The notes beneath the pieces were generated by a model. The model worked only from the letters and a program-made list of their open reading frames with translations, made no database searches and was not told where the DNA came from. 64,000 nt of DNA from Clostridiales bacterium COT073_COT-073. Its GTDB lineage: Bacteria; Bacillota; Clostridia; Lachnospirales; Vallitaleaceae. Positions 49,815-60,861 of the stretch are shown in pieces. The stretch's first letter is position 1. Each line of letters opens with the position of its first letter. The translations under genes were made by a program, and so were the position numbers. The DNA is taken from NCBI GenBank assembly GCA_003858485.1, contig RQYD01000001.1, positions 62,001 to 126,000 of the forward strand, given 5' to 3'.

Positions 49815-52544
49815 TTAATCAAAGAACCCGTTGCCTGTAGGCGGTGTCGTTGTATCCGGTTTTGGTTTTTCTTCCTGTGGTTTAGGATGCTCCGGCTGTT
49901 GTGGTCGATTTGGCTCAGTCTGATCATTATCTTTGGACGGATGGTCTTTGGACTGATCCGGTTCATCAAAAAATCCATTGTTCTCTCGATTGTCCGGTCC
50001 CTCTTCCAAGGTATGCGGACCATGAACATTACAGTATTCACCCAACATCGAAAATGGAATTTCGTAAATAGCATCGGCTACCGGCAGTGGAACTGATGGG
50101 TCCCAGCCACTTGGCAGGTCTTTTTCCCGTCTTTGAATCATTACTTTTTTCTGAACGGTTTCCGGTGGACAGAAATCAGTCGCAAACAACCCCGAAACGC
50201 TGCAAATCTCCACCGCTTTATGAACATCACAGGTTTCCGTCGGCTCAGTTCCAACTGCAAAATACTCCTCAATCACAGTATTTCCTCTTTCATCCAATGC
50301 ACAAAGTTCCTCTGCCGGCAACATCCCGGATTCGGCACAAACTGATTTACGGGTAATGCCTTTGGGAACTTCAAAATTCTTATTTGGCAGGCCCTCATGC
50401 ACCGCAGCCATTACTTTCGCCCATACCAGATTATGGGTACTTTGCGAGATATGGTTCAAACTTTGCGGCTGATCATAACCCAGCCAGATGGCTGCTGCAT
50501 AGTAGGGGCTATAGCCAACAAACCATAAGTCTTTAGCTTCCTGGGTGGTTCCGGTTTTACCGGAAATATTCATATTATGGACAGCCGCTGTGGTTCCGGT
50601 TCCCTTCCTGACTACATCCAGCATCGCATCCGTCAGTAAAAAAGCAGTGGTTTCTTTAATTACCGGATGGCTTTCCGGTGTTTTATCAATTAAAATATTG
50701 CCTTTATCATCCAGCACCTTGGTATAAAAAATCGGCTCATTATAAATACCTTTATTGGCGATTGAACCATAGGCTGCTGTCATTTCCAGCGGAGTAACAC
50801 CACTATATACACCACCCAGTGGCAGCGCATAGACCGCATCTTTTTCTGTCGTCAAATGATGAAAACCAAATTTTTTCAAATATTCCACTCCCAGTTCCGG
50901 TGTCACATCGACAATCGTCTTAACCGCCAGGACATTCATTGACTGGGCGATTCCCTCTCTGACGGTAGTTAAGCCTTTATATACCTTATTCCAGTTTTTA
51001 GGAGTATAGGTTTTTTGACCGGGAATCTTAATGGCCACCGGTGAGTCATCAATAACTGTGGCCAAGGTATAACCTTTCACATCAAGAGCGGCTGCATATG
51101 CAGCCACCGGCTTAAAAGTTGAGCCTGGCTGGCGCAATGCCTGAGTTGCCCGGTTAAAGGTCAAATTGCCAATTTTATCTCCCCGTCCGCCGGTCAGAGC
51201 TTTAACCTGACCGGTATGGTAATCCATAATCACCATCGCCGACTGTGGCTGCGGCACATAAACTACTTTTTCCGCCAGAATTTCACTTTCGGTAAAGCCC
51301 AAATCTTTCTTATATTGAGCAATAAAGGCTTCTGCGGCTTCTTTATTTTTAAATTCGGCCTCCTTATAATGATGCTTGGTCTCCTCCCCACGCTTGGTCG
51401 AAATTGAATACATCAGCTTGACATCTTTGATATTGCCATTGGGGAAAAAGTTTTTCTCATCAGCATAAATATCATCTAATTTCTGCTGGATCGATAGGTC
51501 CTGGGTAGCGTAAATACTCAGCCCACCACTATGGATCAAACGATAAGCCTGGGCTTCGGTGTAATTCTTTTGAATCATTAAATCTTCGACTAAACGCAGA
51601 ATAATTTCATCCACAAAATAAGTATGATTGGAGGCATTTTCTGCCAGCTGCTGGTTGATGCTGCGAATATTGCCATAAACATCTTCAATTAGTGCATTTT
51701 TGTATTCGGCCTCGGTAATGTATTTCTGCTCATACATTTTCTTTAAAATCCGCTGTTGACGCTCCCGGTTATTTTCCGGTTTGGTAATCGGATCAAAACG
51801 ACTGGGCGCATTGGTCACACCGGCAATACAGGCGGCTTCGGCAATTGTCAGCTCCCAGGCATTTTTATTAAAATAAGTTTGAGCAGCCGTTTGCACCCCA
51901 TTGCTGTTACGGCCAAATGGTGCTGAGTTTAAATACAACTCCAGAATTTTCTTTTTAGCATAATCCTTACCCCGGCCATTCTCAGCTAATTTTTTTTCCA
52001 ACTGAACCGCTAAATATTGTTCCTGTAATTTTCTTTCGATTTTTTTATCCGGATCTTTTAAAACATTCATCTTAACCACTTGTTGAGTTAAGGTGGAACC
52101 ACCCTCGGAAAAACTCCTGGACTTAACATTGGCCACAGCCGCCCGCAAAAACGCATACATATCAAATCCATTATGATTCCAAAAACGTTCATCTTCAACC
52201 GCTACCACTGCATTGATCATGGCCTGCGGAATTTGTTCGTATTCTAAATAAATCCGGTTAGCATTAGCCACTGACAGTTTTTGAATTTCATTACCATTCT
52301 GGTCATAAATAATGGATGCATAACCAACCGGCACTACTGTTTCCAGAATATTATCAATACTGGGAGCTTTATCAATAATCGCTTTATATATACCAATTCC
52401 GGCGGCTGCACCCAACACCCCGGTAATGACAATCGCAAATACAATTATTTTTAAAACCACAGAATTAATAAAATTGGTGGTTTTCTTAGCAGTCGAATGG
52501 AGCTGCTGTCTTTGCTTTTTTCTTCCTTGTTTCCCAAAATTCAT
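49815..52544 (-). CDS. class A penicillin-binding protein 1A
   Basis: This 909-residue bifunctional peptidoglycan synthase has a short basic cytoplasmic tail and a membrane segment near residues 30-55. The GT51 transglycosylase domain has catalytic Glu in VEDERFWNHNGFD and SEGGSTLTQQVVKMN. The transpeptidase has the active-site serine in GSTFKP, SMN and KTGTT. An unusual C-terminal tail, about 75 residues rich in Pro, Glu, Lys and Asp, contains NGFFDEP and ends TGNGFFD. AGGAGG seven bases before the ATG at 52544 sets the start. Confidence 0.94.
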   Translation of the reverse strand: MNFGKQGRKKQRQQLHSTAKKTTNFINSVVLKIIVFAIVITGVLGAAAGIGIYKAIIDKAPSIDNILETVVPVGYASIIYDQNGNEIQKLSVANANRIYLEYEQIPQAMINAVVAVEDERFWNHNGFDMYAFLRAAVANVKSRSFSEGGSTLTQQVVKMNVLKDPDKKIERKLQEQYLAVQLEKKLAENGRGKDYAKKKILELYLNSAPFGRNSNGVQTAAQTYFNKNAWELTIAEAACIAGVTNAPSRFDPITKPENNRERQQRILKKMYEQKYITEAEYKNALIEDVYGNIRSINQQLAENASNHTYFVDEIILRLVEDLMIQKNYTEAQAYRLIHSGGLSIYATQDLSIQQKLDDIYADEKNFFPNGNIKDVKLMYSISTKRGEETKHHYKEAEFKNKEAAEAFIAQYKKDLGFTESEILAEKVVYVPQPQSAMVIMDYHTGQVKALTGGRGDKIGNLTFNRATQALRQPGSTFKPVAAYAAALDVKGYTLATVIDDSPVAIKIPGQKTYTPKNWNKVYKGLTTVREGIAQSMNVLAVKTIVDVTPELGVEYLKKFGFHHLTTEKDAVYALPLGGVYSGVTPLEMTAAYGSIANKGIYNEPIFYTKVLDDKGNILIDKTPESHPVIKETTAFLLTDAMLDVVRKGTGTTAAVHNMNISGKTGTTQEAKDLWFVGYSPYYAAAIWLGYDQPQSLNHISQSTHNLVWAKVMAAVHEGLPNKNFEVPKGITRKSVCAESGMLPAEELCALDERGNTVIEEYFAVGTEPTETCDVHKAVEICSVSGLFATDFCPPETVQKKVMIQRREKDLPSGWDPSVPLPVADAIYEIPFSMLGEYCNVHGPHTLEEGPDNRENNGFFDEPDQSKDHPSKDNDQTEPNRPQQPEHPKPQEEKPKPDTTTPPTGNGFFD

Positions 52545-52855
52545 ATTATAACCTCCTGACCCGATAATAGGCCATTGATTCCTTTTTTCAATTTTATTTT
52601 CTGGCATTGTTTTTCTTTCAAGACCGACTGCAAAACAAAAAGCATTGTCCATAGCAGCCAATCACACTCTACTCAACAATGCTCTTATTATATCAAATCT
52701 ACCATTAATTAGGAAGTCTTTTAGGGAGATTTTAATTAATTTTTTACTTTAATCGTTATCTTCTCAGCATTTGTTCCTATGGCATTGCCAGCTGTAAATC
52801 AGAGATATCTCCCTAGGCATCATTGCCCCGAACTTTTAAAAACCTCGTTAAAACC

Positions 52856-52877
52856 TGCCGGCTCTGTTTCTCCGGCA
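52856..52877 (-). terminator. possible pgsA terminator
   Basis: TGCCGG and CCGGCA enclose a 10-base loop and, on the minus strand, are followed by GGTTTT. The stem is short and the T-run weak. The rest of 52545-52918 is AT-rich and without a recognisable gene. Confidence 0.45.
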
Positions 52878-52918
52878 ATCTATAAACCGATTGCTTATAA
52901 AGAATTGAATCCGGAAAT

Positions 52919-53452
52919 TTAATTTTTTAACACATCTTTATTTTTGGCTAAATAATCAACTGCTGAAAAAACAGTCAGACCAACCACAAAGAAAATCAAG
53001 ATCAAATTGACCGTTGGCATAAACTCATAGCTAAGGGGCAACAACCAAACCGGAATCGCCACCATAGTGATGGCAGTTTTGATTTTCCCCCAAATTCCGG
53101 CAGAAATAACCTGACCCTTTTCAGCTGCTACCAAACGAAAGCCACTGATTAAAAATTCACGACTGATGATCACAATCGTTGCCCAGGCCGGCACGACATG
53201 AATTTCTGTCAAATAAATCAGGGCTGCACCAACCAACATTTTATCAGCCAAAGGATCCATAAATTTCCCAAAATTACTGACCATATTGTATTTTCGGGCA
53301 ATAAAGCCATCGGCAAAATCTGTCAATGAAGCTACAATAAAGATTCCCACCCCAAGATATTCTCCCCAGGGAGAAGGAATTAAATAAAGGGCCAGCAAAA
53401 AAAACGGAATTAAAATTACTCGAAACACAGTTAATCTATTCGCTAAATTCAT
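52919..53452 (-). CDS. pgsA: phosphatidylglycerophosphate synthase
   Basis: This 177-residue membrane enzyme transfers phosphatidyl from CDP-diacylglycerol to glycerol-3-phosphate. The CDP-alcohol phosphotransferase motif reads DFADGFIARKYNMVSNFGKF MDPLADK, with all three catalytic Asp residues in place. About five membrane segments are present. The ATG overlaps the end of rimO by 17 bases, so the two are co-transcribed. Confidence 0.94.
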   Translation of the reverse strand: MNLANRLTVFRVILIPFFLLALYLIPSPWGEYLGVGIFIVASLTDFADGFIARKYNMVSNFGKFMDPLADKMLVGAALIYLTEIHVVPAWATIVIISREFLISGFRLVAAEKGQVISAGIWGKIKTAITMVAIPVWLLPLSYEFMPTVNLILIFFVVGLTVFSAVDYLAKNKDVLKN

Positions 53453-54776
53453 AGATTTCTTCTCCGATCAGGTCATATTCGTTAACACCAACAATTTTTA
53501 CATCAATCATATCACCAGACAATAACTCGCGCTTGCTTTCCACAAAAACATAGCCATCCACATCCGGTGTATCGCGATAGGTTCTGCCAATATAGACATT
53601 ATCCTGCGGCAAATAAGCATCAATCATCACCCGGAACTGCCTGCCAACCAAACTTTCATTTTTGGCAAAAGCAATTTGCTGCTGGGTCAACATCAAAGTT
53701 TTCTGCCTTTGCTTTTTAATTCTGGCCGGAATTTGTTCTTTCATTCGGGCAGCCGGGGTATTTTCTTCTTTGGAATAGGTGAATACACCTACCCGATCAA
53801 ATTGAGCTTCCTTTAAAAACTGATGCAAATTTTCAAAATTTTCCTCACTTTCTCCAGGAAAACCGGTAATAAAAGTGGTTCTCAGACAAATTTCCGGAAT
53901 TTCCGAGCGCAGTTTAGCCAGTAATTTTCGTAAATCTTCAACTTTGGATTTTCTGGCCATCTTTTTTAAAACAATATCATCCGCATGCTGCAGCGGCATA
54001 TCCAGATATGGCAAAGCCAATCCTTTTTTGATGGCCGTAATCAGTTCATCGGTCACATCTTCCGGATAAACATAAAGCAGCCTCAGCCAGTCGATCCCTT
54101 CCACCGCTGCCAATTTTTCCAGCAGTTCCGGCAATGCCCGCCGGCCGTATAAATCAAGGCCATACTTACCGACATCCTGTGCCACTAAAATAATTTCTCT
54201 TTTGCCTTGCCTGACCAAATATTTGGCTTCTTCGACCAGACTTTCCATAGTTCGGCTGCGGAATTTTCCCCGCAGTTTTGGAATGATACAATAGGTGCAA
54301 TGATTATCACAGCCTTCGGCAATTTTTAGAAAAGCGTAGTATTTGCCGCTTTCAGAAATTCTGTCCACAAAAACTTCCGCATCATAATCCGGACCATCAA
54401 AGATCTCCCTGGTCCGGCCCTGCATAATGTCAGCCACCACTTCTTCAATTTTATCGGTATTGGTTGCCCCCAATACTCCATCCACCTCCGGGATTTCGCG
54501 GCGGATTTGCTCCTGATATAACTCTGACAAGCAGCCGGTCACAATAATTTTGGGCAGTCGGCCGGCATTTTTTTCAGCTGCCAGCTCTAAAATTGCCTCA
54601 ATACTTTCGGTTTTGGCATCATGAATAAAACTACAGGTATTGATAATCGCAATATCTGCCTGTTCCGGCGACAGGACAATCTTACAACCCCGCTTGACCA
54701 GCCGCCCCAGCATCACTTCGGTGTCCACCAAATTTTTGTCGCAGCCCAGCGACTCTACATAAATCTTATATTCCAC
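53436..54776 (-). CDS. rimO: ribosomal protein S12 methylthiotransferase
   Basis: This 446-residue radical-SAM enzyme adds a methylthio group to Asp of ribosomal protein S12. It has the N-terminal UPF0004 domain (ESLGCDKNLVDTEVMLGRLV), the radical SAM motif GCDNHCTYCIIPKLRGKFRS with three Cys, and a C-terminal TRAM domain. The VESLGCDKN opening favours RimO over MiaB. It has a GTG start with GGTAGG upstream. It precedes pgsA with a 17-base overlap. Confidence 0.94.
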   Translation of the reverse strand: MEYKIYVESLGCDKNLVDTEVMLGRLVKRGCKIVLSPEQADIAIINTCSFIHDAKTESIEAILELAAEKNAGRLPKIIVTGCLSELYQEQIRREIPEVDGVLGATNTDKIEEVVADIMQGRTREIFDGPDYDAEVFVDRISESGKYYAFLKIAEGCDNHCTYCIIPKLRGKFRSRTMESLVEEAKYLVRQGKREIILVAQDVGKYGLDLYGRRALPELLEKLAAVEGIDWLRLLYVYPEDVTDELITAIKKGLALPYLDMPLQHADDIVLKKMARKSKVEDLRKLLAKLRSEIPEICLRTTFITGFPGESEENFENLHQFLKEAQFDRVGVFTYSKEENTPAARMKEQIPARIKKQRQKTLMLTQQQIAFAKNESLVGRQFRVMIDAYLPQDNVYIGRTYRDTPDVDGYVFVESKRELLSGDMIDVKIVGVNEYDLIGEEIYEFSE

Positions 54777-54942
54777 TTTAACCTACCTTATCATATTTAA
54801 ATTGTCCTTCGCACAGTTTTTACAATGCTCATCTCTCACAAGTCTATCCCTCTTTCGCAAAATGTTCTGCAAAACTCTTTCATTTTTTGCATTACAATCA
54901 TTTGCAAAAAACTAAATGTCAGCCAGACAAATCTCTCCTGAT

Positions 54943-55106
54943 ATGATACCGGTTTTGCCTATCCTCCAGCTTACTAGCGATACAGGCAAACTCAGAGATC
55001 TCGCCTGATACGATACTGGATTTGACTATACTCTGGCTTGCCAGCGATATAGGCAAATCCAGTATCGTATCAGTATAATATCAGTATAGTATGGTATCAG
55101 TATAGT
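54943..55106. repeat. palindromic repeat units (family P) with different arms
   Basis: Two units: a decayed one at about 54943-55000 (core CTCCAGCTTACTAGCGA) and a strong one at 55005-55073. In the second, 26-bp arms (55005-55030 and 55048-55073) pair with only one mismatch around the core CTCTGGCTTGCCAGCGA. Compared with the unit at 46598-46654, arms and core both differ but remain self-complementary. A short tandem array of GTATCAGTATA-type units follows to 55106. The rest of 54777-55140 holds no gene. Confidence 0.85.
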
Positions 55107-55140
55107 ATCTTAACCATTTGCCATATCCTTGCTTTTAAAC

Positions 55141-55980
55141 CTATAGAGCGCTGTTTCTAGCCGCAGTCACACAATTTTTCATCAGCATGGCAATGGTCAT
55201 TGGCCCCACTCCGCCGGGGACCGGAGTCAAATAAGCAGCATGACCTTCGCTGTCATCGACATCACCACATAACTTTCCATTTTCCATCCGGTGAATACCG
55301 ACATCAATCACCACTGCTCCGGGTTTAATATAATCAGATGTGATCATTTTGGCTTTGCCAACTGCCACTACCAAAATATCAGCCCGCCGGCAAACCGCCG
55401 GCAAATCTCTGGTTTTAGAATGTGTTACCGTCACTGTGCCATGGGCATTTAACAGCATCAATGCCATCGGCTTACCGACAATGTTACTCCGGCCAATGAC
55501 CACACATTCTTTACCGGCAATATCAATCTGATAATACTTCAGCAATTCCATCACTCCGGCCGGAGTACAGGGCAGCGGCGCCGGCTGCTGTAAGAGAAGT
55601 TTCCCAATATTGGCCGCATGAAAGCCATCCGCATCTTTTTCAGCGGAAATTGCTGCCAATAGGCGATCACTGTTTAAATGCGCCGGCAACGGCAATTGCA
55701 ATAAAATTGCATGCACATCCGGCCGTTCATTTAAATCTGCCAGCAAATCCAATAACTCTCTTTCCTGAGTATCTGCCGGCAAGCGATAGGCCAAAGATGT
55801 AATGCCCACCTTTGCGCAGGCCTTTTCCTTATTTTTAACATAAATCGCACTGGCTGGATCATCACCCACCAAAATCACTGCCAAAGTCGGATCAATATCC
55901 TGTTTTCTGCAGTCCTCAACATCCAGTTTCAGTTTTTCTAAAATTTCCTCTGAAACCAGTTTTCCATCCATCATTTGCAT
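55141..55980 (-). CDS. folD: methylenetetrahydrofolate dehydrogenase/cyclohydrolase
   Basis: This 279-residue bifunctional enzyme interconverts 5,10-methylene- and 10-formyl-tetrahydrofolate with NAD(P). Motifs are VGDDPASAIYVKNKEKACAK (catalytic Lys), DADGFHAANIGKL, CTPAGVMELL, VVIGRSNIVGKPMALML and PGGVGPMTIAMLM. The ATG at 55980 follows AAAGGAG; the longer frame is unlikely. It lies downstream of fhs, the enzyme that makes its substrate. Confidence 0.96.
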   Translation of the reverse strand: MQMMDGKLVSEEILEKLKLDVEDCRKQDIDPTLAVILVGDDPASAIYVKNKEKACAKVGITSLAYRLPADTQERELLDLLADLNERPDVHAILLQLPLPAHLNSDRLLAAISAEKDADGFHAANIGKLLLQQPAPLPCTPAGVMELLKYYQIDIAGKECVVIGRSNIVGKPMALMLLNAHGTVTVTHSKTRDLPAVCRRADILVVAVGKAKMITSDYIKPGAVVIDVGIHRMENGKLCGDVDDSEGHAAYLTPVPGGVGPMTIAMLMKNCVTAARNSAL

Positions 55981-56143
55981 AATTGCTCCTTTGTCGCAAA
56001 ATATACTCTGCTGTTTCACGCAAACATACCAATCTTTGGTTGTCTCTGTTCTTTTTTATTATCGATCATGAATGATAACCTAAATAATATCATGTTATCT
56101 TTTAATCCTCAACTTGCTGCCTGTTTTACATTCTCTACTTGCA

Positions 56144-57811
56144 TTAAAACAATCCGGTGATCTGTCCGGCAACCACATCGATCTGCTCAGCGGCTGGCTT
56201 TTTCGGTAATCCCGGCATGGTCATAATATTGCCGGTAATGCAGACAATAAATCCTGCTCCGGCTGATAAACTGATTTCCCGCACCGTGATATCAAAGCTG
56301 CTGGGCCGGCCTAACAATTTTGGATTATCCGATAAGGAATATTGGGTCTTGGCAATACACACCGGCAGATGTCCCATTCCCAGCTCTTTAATCTTTTCCA
56401 TAGCTCGCTTAGCTTCCGGCGAAAAATGGACCCTCGCTGCACCGTAAATTTCACTGGCAATTTTTTCTACTTTTTCTTCAATGCTTAAATCCAATGTGTA
56501 AAGAGGAGCATACTTACTTTCTTTTTCAGCGATTGTTTGAACTACTGCTTTGGCCAGATCAATGCCGCCCTGACCACCCCTGGCCCAAACCTCAGCCGGA
56601 CAAAAACTTGCTCCCAATCTGGCACAGGTATCTTTAATGATTTCAATTTCTTCAGCGGTGTCGGTGACAAACTGATTGACCGTCACCACTACCGGCACTC
56701 CGTATTTATCCATATTTTCAATATGCTTTTCCAGATTGACAATTCCCTTTTTCAGCGCCTGCACATTCGGCTCCGACAGCTTGTCTTTAGCCACTCCTCC
56801 ATTATATTTTAATGCTCTGACAGTGGCTACCAGCACAATTGCTGCCGGTTTTAAATCGGCCAAACGGCATTTAATATCCAGGAATTTTTCTGCCCCCAAA
56901 TCTGCACCAAACCCGGCTTCAGTAATCACATAATCGGCTAATTTAAGCGCATATTTAGTGGCTATGACGCTATTACAGCCATGGGCAATATTGGCAAATG
57001 GACCGCCATGAATGATACATGGGGAATTTTCCAAAGTTTGTACCAAATTCGGCTTAAGCGCATCTTTGAGCAAGGCCGTCATCGCTCCGGCCGCCTTTAA
57101 ATCTTTGGCTGTAACCGGACTCCCGCTTAAATCATAGGCCACAATAATATTTCCCAATCTGGCTTTTAAGTCTTCGATATCTACTGCCAAACACAAAATC
57201 GCCATCACCTCTGAAGCCACGGTGATTTGATAGCCATCCTGACGGGGAATGCCATCATTTTTACTGCCCAGACCGACCACGATCTGACGCAGCGCCCGAT
57301 CATTCATATCCAGTACCCGCTTCCAGACGATCTGATTGACATCAATCCTTAACTCATTGCCTTGATGCAAATGATTATCGAGCATGGCTGACAGCAAATT
57401 ATGGGCAGCGGTAATGGCATGAATGTCACCGGTAAAATGCAGATTAATGTCTTCCATTGGAATAACCTGAGCATATCCACCACCGGCAGCGCCTCCTTTA
57501 ATGCCCATACATGGTCCTAAGGATGGCTCACGCAAGGCAATCACTGATTTTAAGCCGAGCTGGTGAAATGCTTGTCCCAAACCAACCGTTATGGTGGTTT
57601 TCCCTTCTCCGGCCGGGGTTGGATTAATGGCTGTCACCAAAATTAATTTCCCATCTGCCTTATCTTTGATCCTTTCCCACAGCTGATCGGACAACTTGGC
57701 TTTGTCATGACCATAGGGGATCAGCTCCTCCGGCTGAATATCCAACACCGCTGCCACCTTGCTGATTGGTTCTTTCTTTGCCTGACTGGCAATTTGAATA
57801 TCACTTAACAT
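56144..57811 (-). CDS. fhs: formate-tetrahydrofolate ligase
   Basis: This 555-residue enzyme makes 10-formyl-tetrahydrofolate from formate and ATP. The nucleotide site is [18 protein letters not shown]; other blocks are [20 protein letters not shown] and [14 protein letters not shown]. It is ordinary length for the family. It precedes folD by 163 bases, so the two cover successive one-carbon steps used for purines and, in acetogens, the methyl branch of the Wood-Ljungdahl pathway. GGAGG precedes the ATG. Confidence 0.97.
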   Translation of the reverse strand: MLSDIQIASQAKKEPISKVAAVLDIQPEELIPYGHDKAKLSDQLWERIKDKADGKLILVTAINPTPAGEGKTTITVGLGQAFHQLGLKSVIALREPSLGPCMGIKGGAAGGGYAQVIPMEDINLHFTGDIHAITAAHNLLSAMLDNHLHQGNELRIDVNQIVWKRVLDMNDRALRQIVVGLGSKNDGIPRQDGYQITVASEVMAILCLAVDIEDLKARLGNIIVAYDLSGSPVTAKDLKAAGAMTALLKDALKPNLVQTLENSPCIIHGGPFANIAHGCNSVIATKYALKLADYVITEAGFGADLGAEKFLDIKCRLADLKPAAIVLVATVRALKYNGGVAKDKLSEPNVQALKKGIVNLEKHIENMDKYGVPVVVTVNQFVTDTAEEIEIIKDTCARLGASFCPAEVWARGGQGGIDLAKAVVQTIAEKESKYAPLYTLDLSIEEKVEKIASEIYGAARVHFSPEAKRAMEKIKELGMGHLPVCIAKTQYSLSDNPKLLGRPSSFDITVREISLSAGAGFIVCITGNIMTMPGLPKKPAAEQIDVVAGQITGLF

Positions 57812-57850
57812 AGATCCTCCTTTATTGCCTCACGAAATCTTCCAACAAAA

Positions 57851-60781
57851 TTAATCCTCTCTGGCCTGTATTTCTTCCAACATCTGATTGAGCATATCAT
57901 TGACCGGTTCATCTTCCACACTCACCTGATAGCTATTTGGCGATGCAGGAATTGACTCATTTTTTTCCATCAGTTCTGAACTTTCTAAAAAGCTGTCACC
58001 TGCAACCGGCTCTGTTATTATTTGCTCTGTCACTTGCTCCCGCTCCGGAGCATTATTTTCTGTTTCAATATCTTCTGCTCCAAAATCATTTTTTTCTGTT
58101 CCCAGCTCATCCGTTGCCGGTTTTGGCTGATTGGCCCTGGCTTTCAGTTCCTCTAATTCCCTTCGGGTCAACAGCACATCCCTTGGCTTTGAGCCCTGCT
58201 CTTCACCCACATAACCTGCTTCGGTCAACTGATCAATAATCCTGGCTGCCCGATTAAAACCTACCCGGAAATACCTTTGAATCATCGAAGCCGATGCTCT
58301 TTCTTTTTCCACCACCAATTCTAATGCATCAGCAAACAATTCATCCAAATCATCCTTCTGTTCACTTTCTGAGTTATCCTCTGATTTATTTAAATGATTC
58401 ATGATTTTTTGGTTATACTGTGTTTGCTGCTGGGTCTTTAAGTATTCCACAATATTTTCCACTTCATGATCAGACACAAATGCCCCTTGAATCCGCACCG
58501 GCTTTGGATATCCGGTTGGATAAAAGAGCATATCGCCCTTGCCCAGTAATTTTTCTGCCCCATTCATATCCAAAATCGTCCGGGAATCAATACCTGATGA
58601 CACATTAAAAGCGATCCGGCTGGGGATATTGGCTTTAATCAAACCGGTAATGACATCGACTGATGGCCTTTGAGTGGCAATGATCAAATGAATTCCGGCT
58701 GCTCTGGCCATTTGTGCCAAACGGCAAATGGCATCTTCAACTTCACTGGAAGCAGCCATCATCAAATCCGCCAATTCATCGACAATAATCACAATTTGCG
58801 GAAGTTTCGGTGTATCTCCCTTTTCTTCAATGACTTTATTATACCCTTGTAAATCTCGAATTCCGGGAATGGCAGCAAATAGTTTATAACGGTCATTCAT
58901 TTCCTGAACTGCCCAGTTAAGTGCTCCGGCTGCCTTTTTCGGATCGGTCACCACCGGAATCATCAAATGTGGAATCCCATTGTAAATGGATAATTCAACT
59001 ACTTTCGGATCAATCATCAGCAGTCTGACTTCCTCCGGTTTAGCTTTATACAAAAGAGATACAATTAAAGTGTTAATACATACCGATTTACCGGAACCGG
59101 TCGCACCGGCAATCAATAAATGTGGCATTTTTCCAATATCGGTCACCAGTACCCGGCCACTGATATCTTTTCCCAAGCCGAAAGCCAATTTCTTATTTAA
59201 ATTTTTAAACTCCGCCGAATCAATCACTTCCCGCAGCAAAACCGAACCGGCCTGTTGATTTGGAATTTCAATCCCAATAGCCGATTTGCCTGGGATCGGC
59301 GCTTCCATTCGAATTCCGGTCGCCGCCAGGCTAAGGGCAATATCATCAGCCAAGCTGACGATCCGGCTGACCTTTACTCCCTGAGCCGGCTGAATTTCAT
59401 AACGGGTAACTGTCGGCCCCTGGCTGACATCAATGACCTTTGCATTTACATTAAAGCTTTGCAGCGTATCTTCTAATTTCTGAATATTAGCTGCAATTAA
59501 ATCACCATCCTCCCGGACTTTGTCTATTGGCTCTTTCAGCAACTCCAGCGGAGGGAAGGCATAACTTTTCAGTTCCTGGCTCAACTGCATCTCCTGCTGA
59601 ATTGCTGCTGATTCATATTTTTGCTTCTCTGCTTCTGCAGCCATTTTATGATCCGGCTTTTTCCCCGGCGCCAGATACGGATTGACCCGATTTGTTTTCT
59701 CATCAACTGCCGCCGGGGTCGGCCAATCATTTGGCTGACTTTCCTCCATTGGCAACTCCTCCATCGACTGACCGGATTTCTCCATCTGAACTGAACCTGT
59801 CGATTCTTTCATTTCTTGCCAATCCGTCTCAGCGGCCGGTTCATTTTCTGCCGGTACCGATTGAGCTGATAAATCCACATTGATAAAAGAATGTTTCCGT
59901 TCTGACAACATTGACTTTTCAGTTGGGAAAACCGTAATTTCTTGCTCTTTAGCAGATTTGGCAGCTAACTCGGTTTGAATGATGGCCTGTTCCCAGCCAT
60001 CTTCTTCCGGCTTTGGTTTTTCAGATTTGGCTTTTTCTTTCAGCTGTGTGCTGAAACGCAAAATCTGCTGGCGCAACCAGCCATAAATAATATGCAAAAT
60101 TTTCTTTAAAAAGCTAAGCAGTTGGGCCAGGCTTATTTCTGTCAGCAGCAACATAATTGCTAAAAATAGCAAAATCGCCAAAACCAAGGCTCCCCATTTT
60201 CCCAATACAATCAGCAAAACATCACCAAACAGCCCTCCCATAAATCCGCCTCCCCGGTGGTAGTTACCGGAAACCCGAAAATAGTTGGCCAGGGCCGGGA
60301 AAAACATTTTTTGACGCCCAACAACCAAATGGATCTGCGGCTGAGCAACTGTAAACAAATGGGCAAAAACCGATATTTCAAATAGCGCTAAAAGAGCCAG
60401 CTTAATTTTATCATCCAGTCTTTGGTTACCCTGATTCAGTGCTTTATAAGCAGATGAAACCAAAATAACGATTGGCAACAAATAAGCTGCCACTCCCATC
60501 ACTCCAAAAATAAAGTAACGTACGCTCCCCAAAAAATTTGCTTCATTTTTAAAATAAACCGCAATTGCTGTCAACAAGGCCAGGCCAACAAACAGCAATA
60601 CCATTAATTCATACTGTGTCTTCGGCATTTTCTTAACCCGGCTTTTCCGCACCGGAGTACGATTACTGGAAGTACGACTAATCGGCCGGTCGGCAGCCGC
60701 CCGATTCAGCAAATTAGTCCGCGTCGATTCGGCGCCGGTCTTTTTTTTGTTTTTTGAAGTATTTTTCGTTTGATTTGCCAT
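57851..60781 (-). CDS. ftsK: DNA translocase FtsK/SpoIIIE with acidic C-terminal tail
   Basis: This 976-residue septal DNA pump has four N-terminal membrane segments (about residues 58-215), an acidic linker and the motor domain with Walker [10 protein letters not shown] and [20 protein letters not shown]. The gamma winged helix that reads chromosome polarity sites is [35 protein letters not shown]. Unusually, roughly 100 further residues, mostly Glu, Pro, Ser and Thr, follow the gamma domain and end [17 protein letters not shown]. Most homologues stop at the gamma domain. It is followed by fhs 40 bases away. Confidence 0.94.
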   Translation of the reverse strand: MANQTKNTSKNKKKTGAESTRTNLLNRAAADRPISRTSSNRTPVRKSRVKKMPKTQYELMVLLFVGLALLTAIAVYFKNEANFLGSVRYFIFGVMGVAAYLLPIVILVSSAYKALNQGNQRLDDKIKLALLALFEISVFAHLFTVAQPQIHLVVGRQKMFFPALANYFRVSGNYHRGGGFMGGLFGDVLLIVLGKWGALVLAILLFLAIMLLLTEISLAQLLSFLKKILHIIYGWLRQQILRFSTQLKEKAKSEKPKPEEDGWEQAIIQTELAAKSAKEQEITVFPTEKSMLSERKHSFINVDLSAQSVPAENEPAAETDWQEMKESTGSVQMEKSGQSMEELPMEESQPNDWPTPAAVDEKTNRVNPYLAPGKKPDHKMAAEAEKQKYESAAIQQEMQLSQELKSYAFPPLELLKEPIDKVREDGDLIAANIQKLEDTLQSFNVNAKVIDVSQGPTVTRYEIQPAQGVKVSRIVSLADDIALSLAATGIRMEAPIPGKSAIGIEIPNQQAGSVLLREVIDSAEFKNLNKKLAFGLGKDISGRVLVTDIGKMPHLLIAGATGSGKSVCINTLIVSLLYKAKPEEVRLLMIDPKVVELSIYNGIPHLMIPVVTDPKKAAGALNWAVQEMNDRYKLFAAIPGIRDLQGYNKVIEEKGDTPKLPQIVIIVDELADLMMAASSEVEDAICRLAQMARAAGIHLIIATQRPSVDVITGLIKANIPSRIAFNVSSGIDSRTILDMNGAEKLLGKGDMLFYPTGYPKPVRIQGAFVSDHEVENIVEYLKTQQQTQYNQKIMNHLNKSEDNSESEQKDDLDELFADALELVVEKERASASMIQRYFRVGFNRAARIIDQLTEAGYVGEEQGSKPRDVLLTRRELEELKARANQPKPATDELGTEKNDFGAEDIETENNAPEREQVTEQIITEPVAGDSFLESSELMEKNESIPASPNSYQVSVEDEPVNDMLNQMLEEIQARED

Positions 60782-60861
60782 AGCATACCCACCTTATTTA
60801 TGATCATTCGGCTTTTGATAATTGGCTGACTGACAGCCTGATTACAACTTTTCCGCCATAT

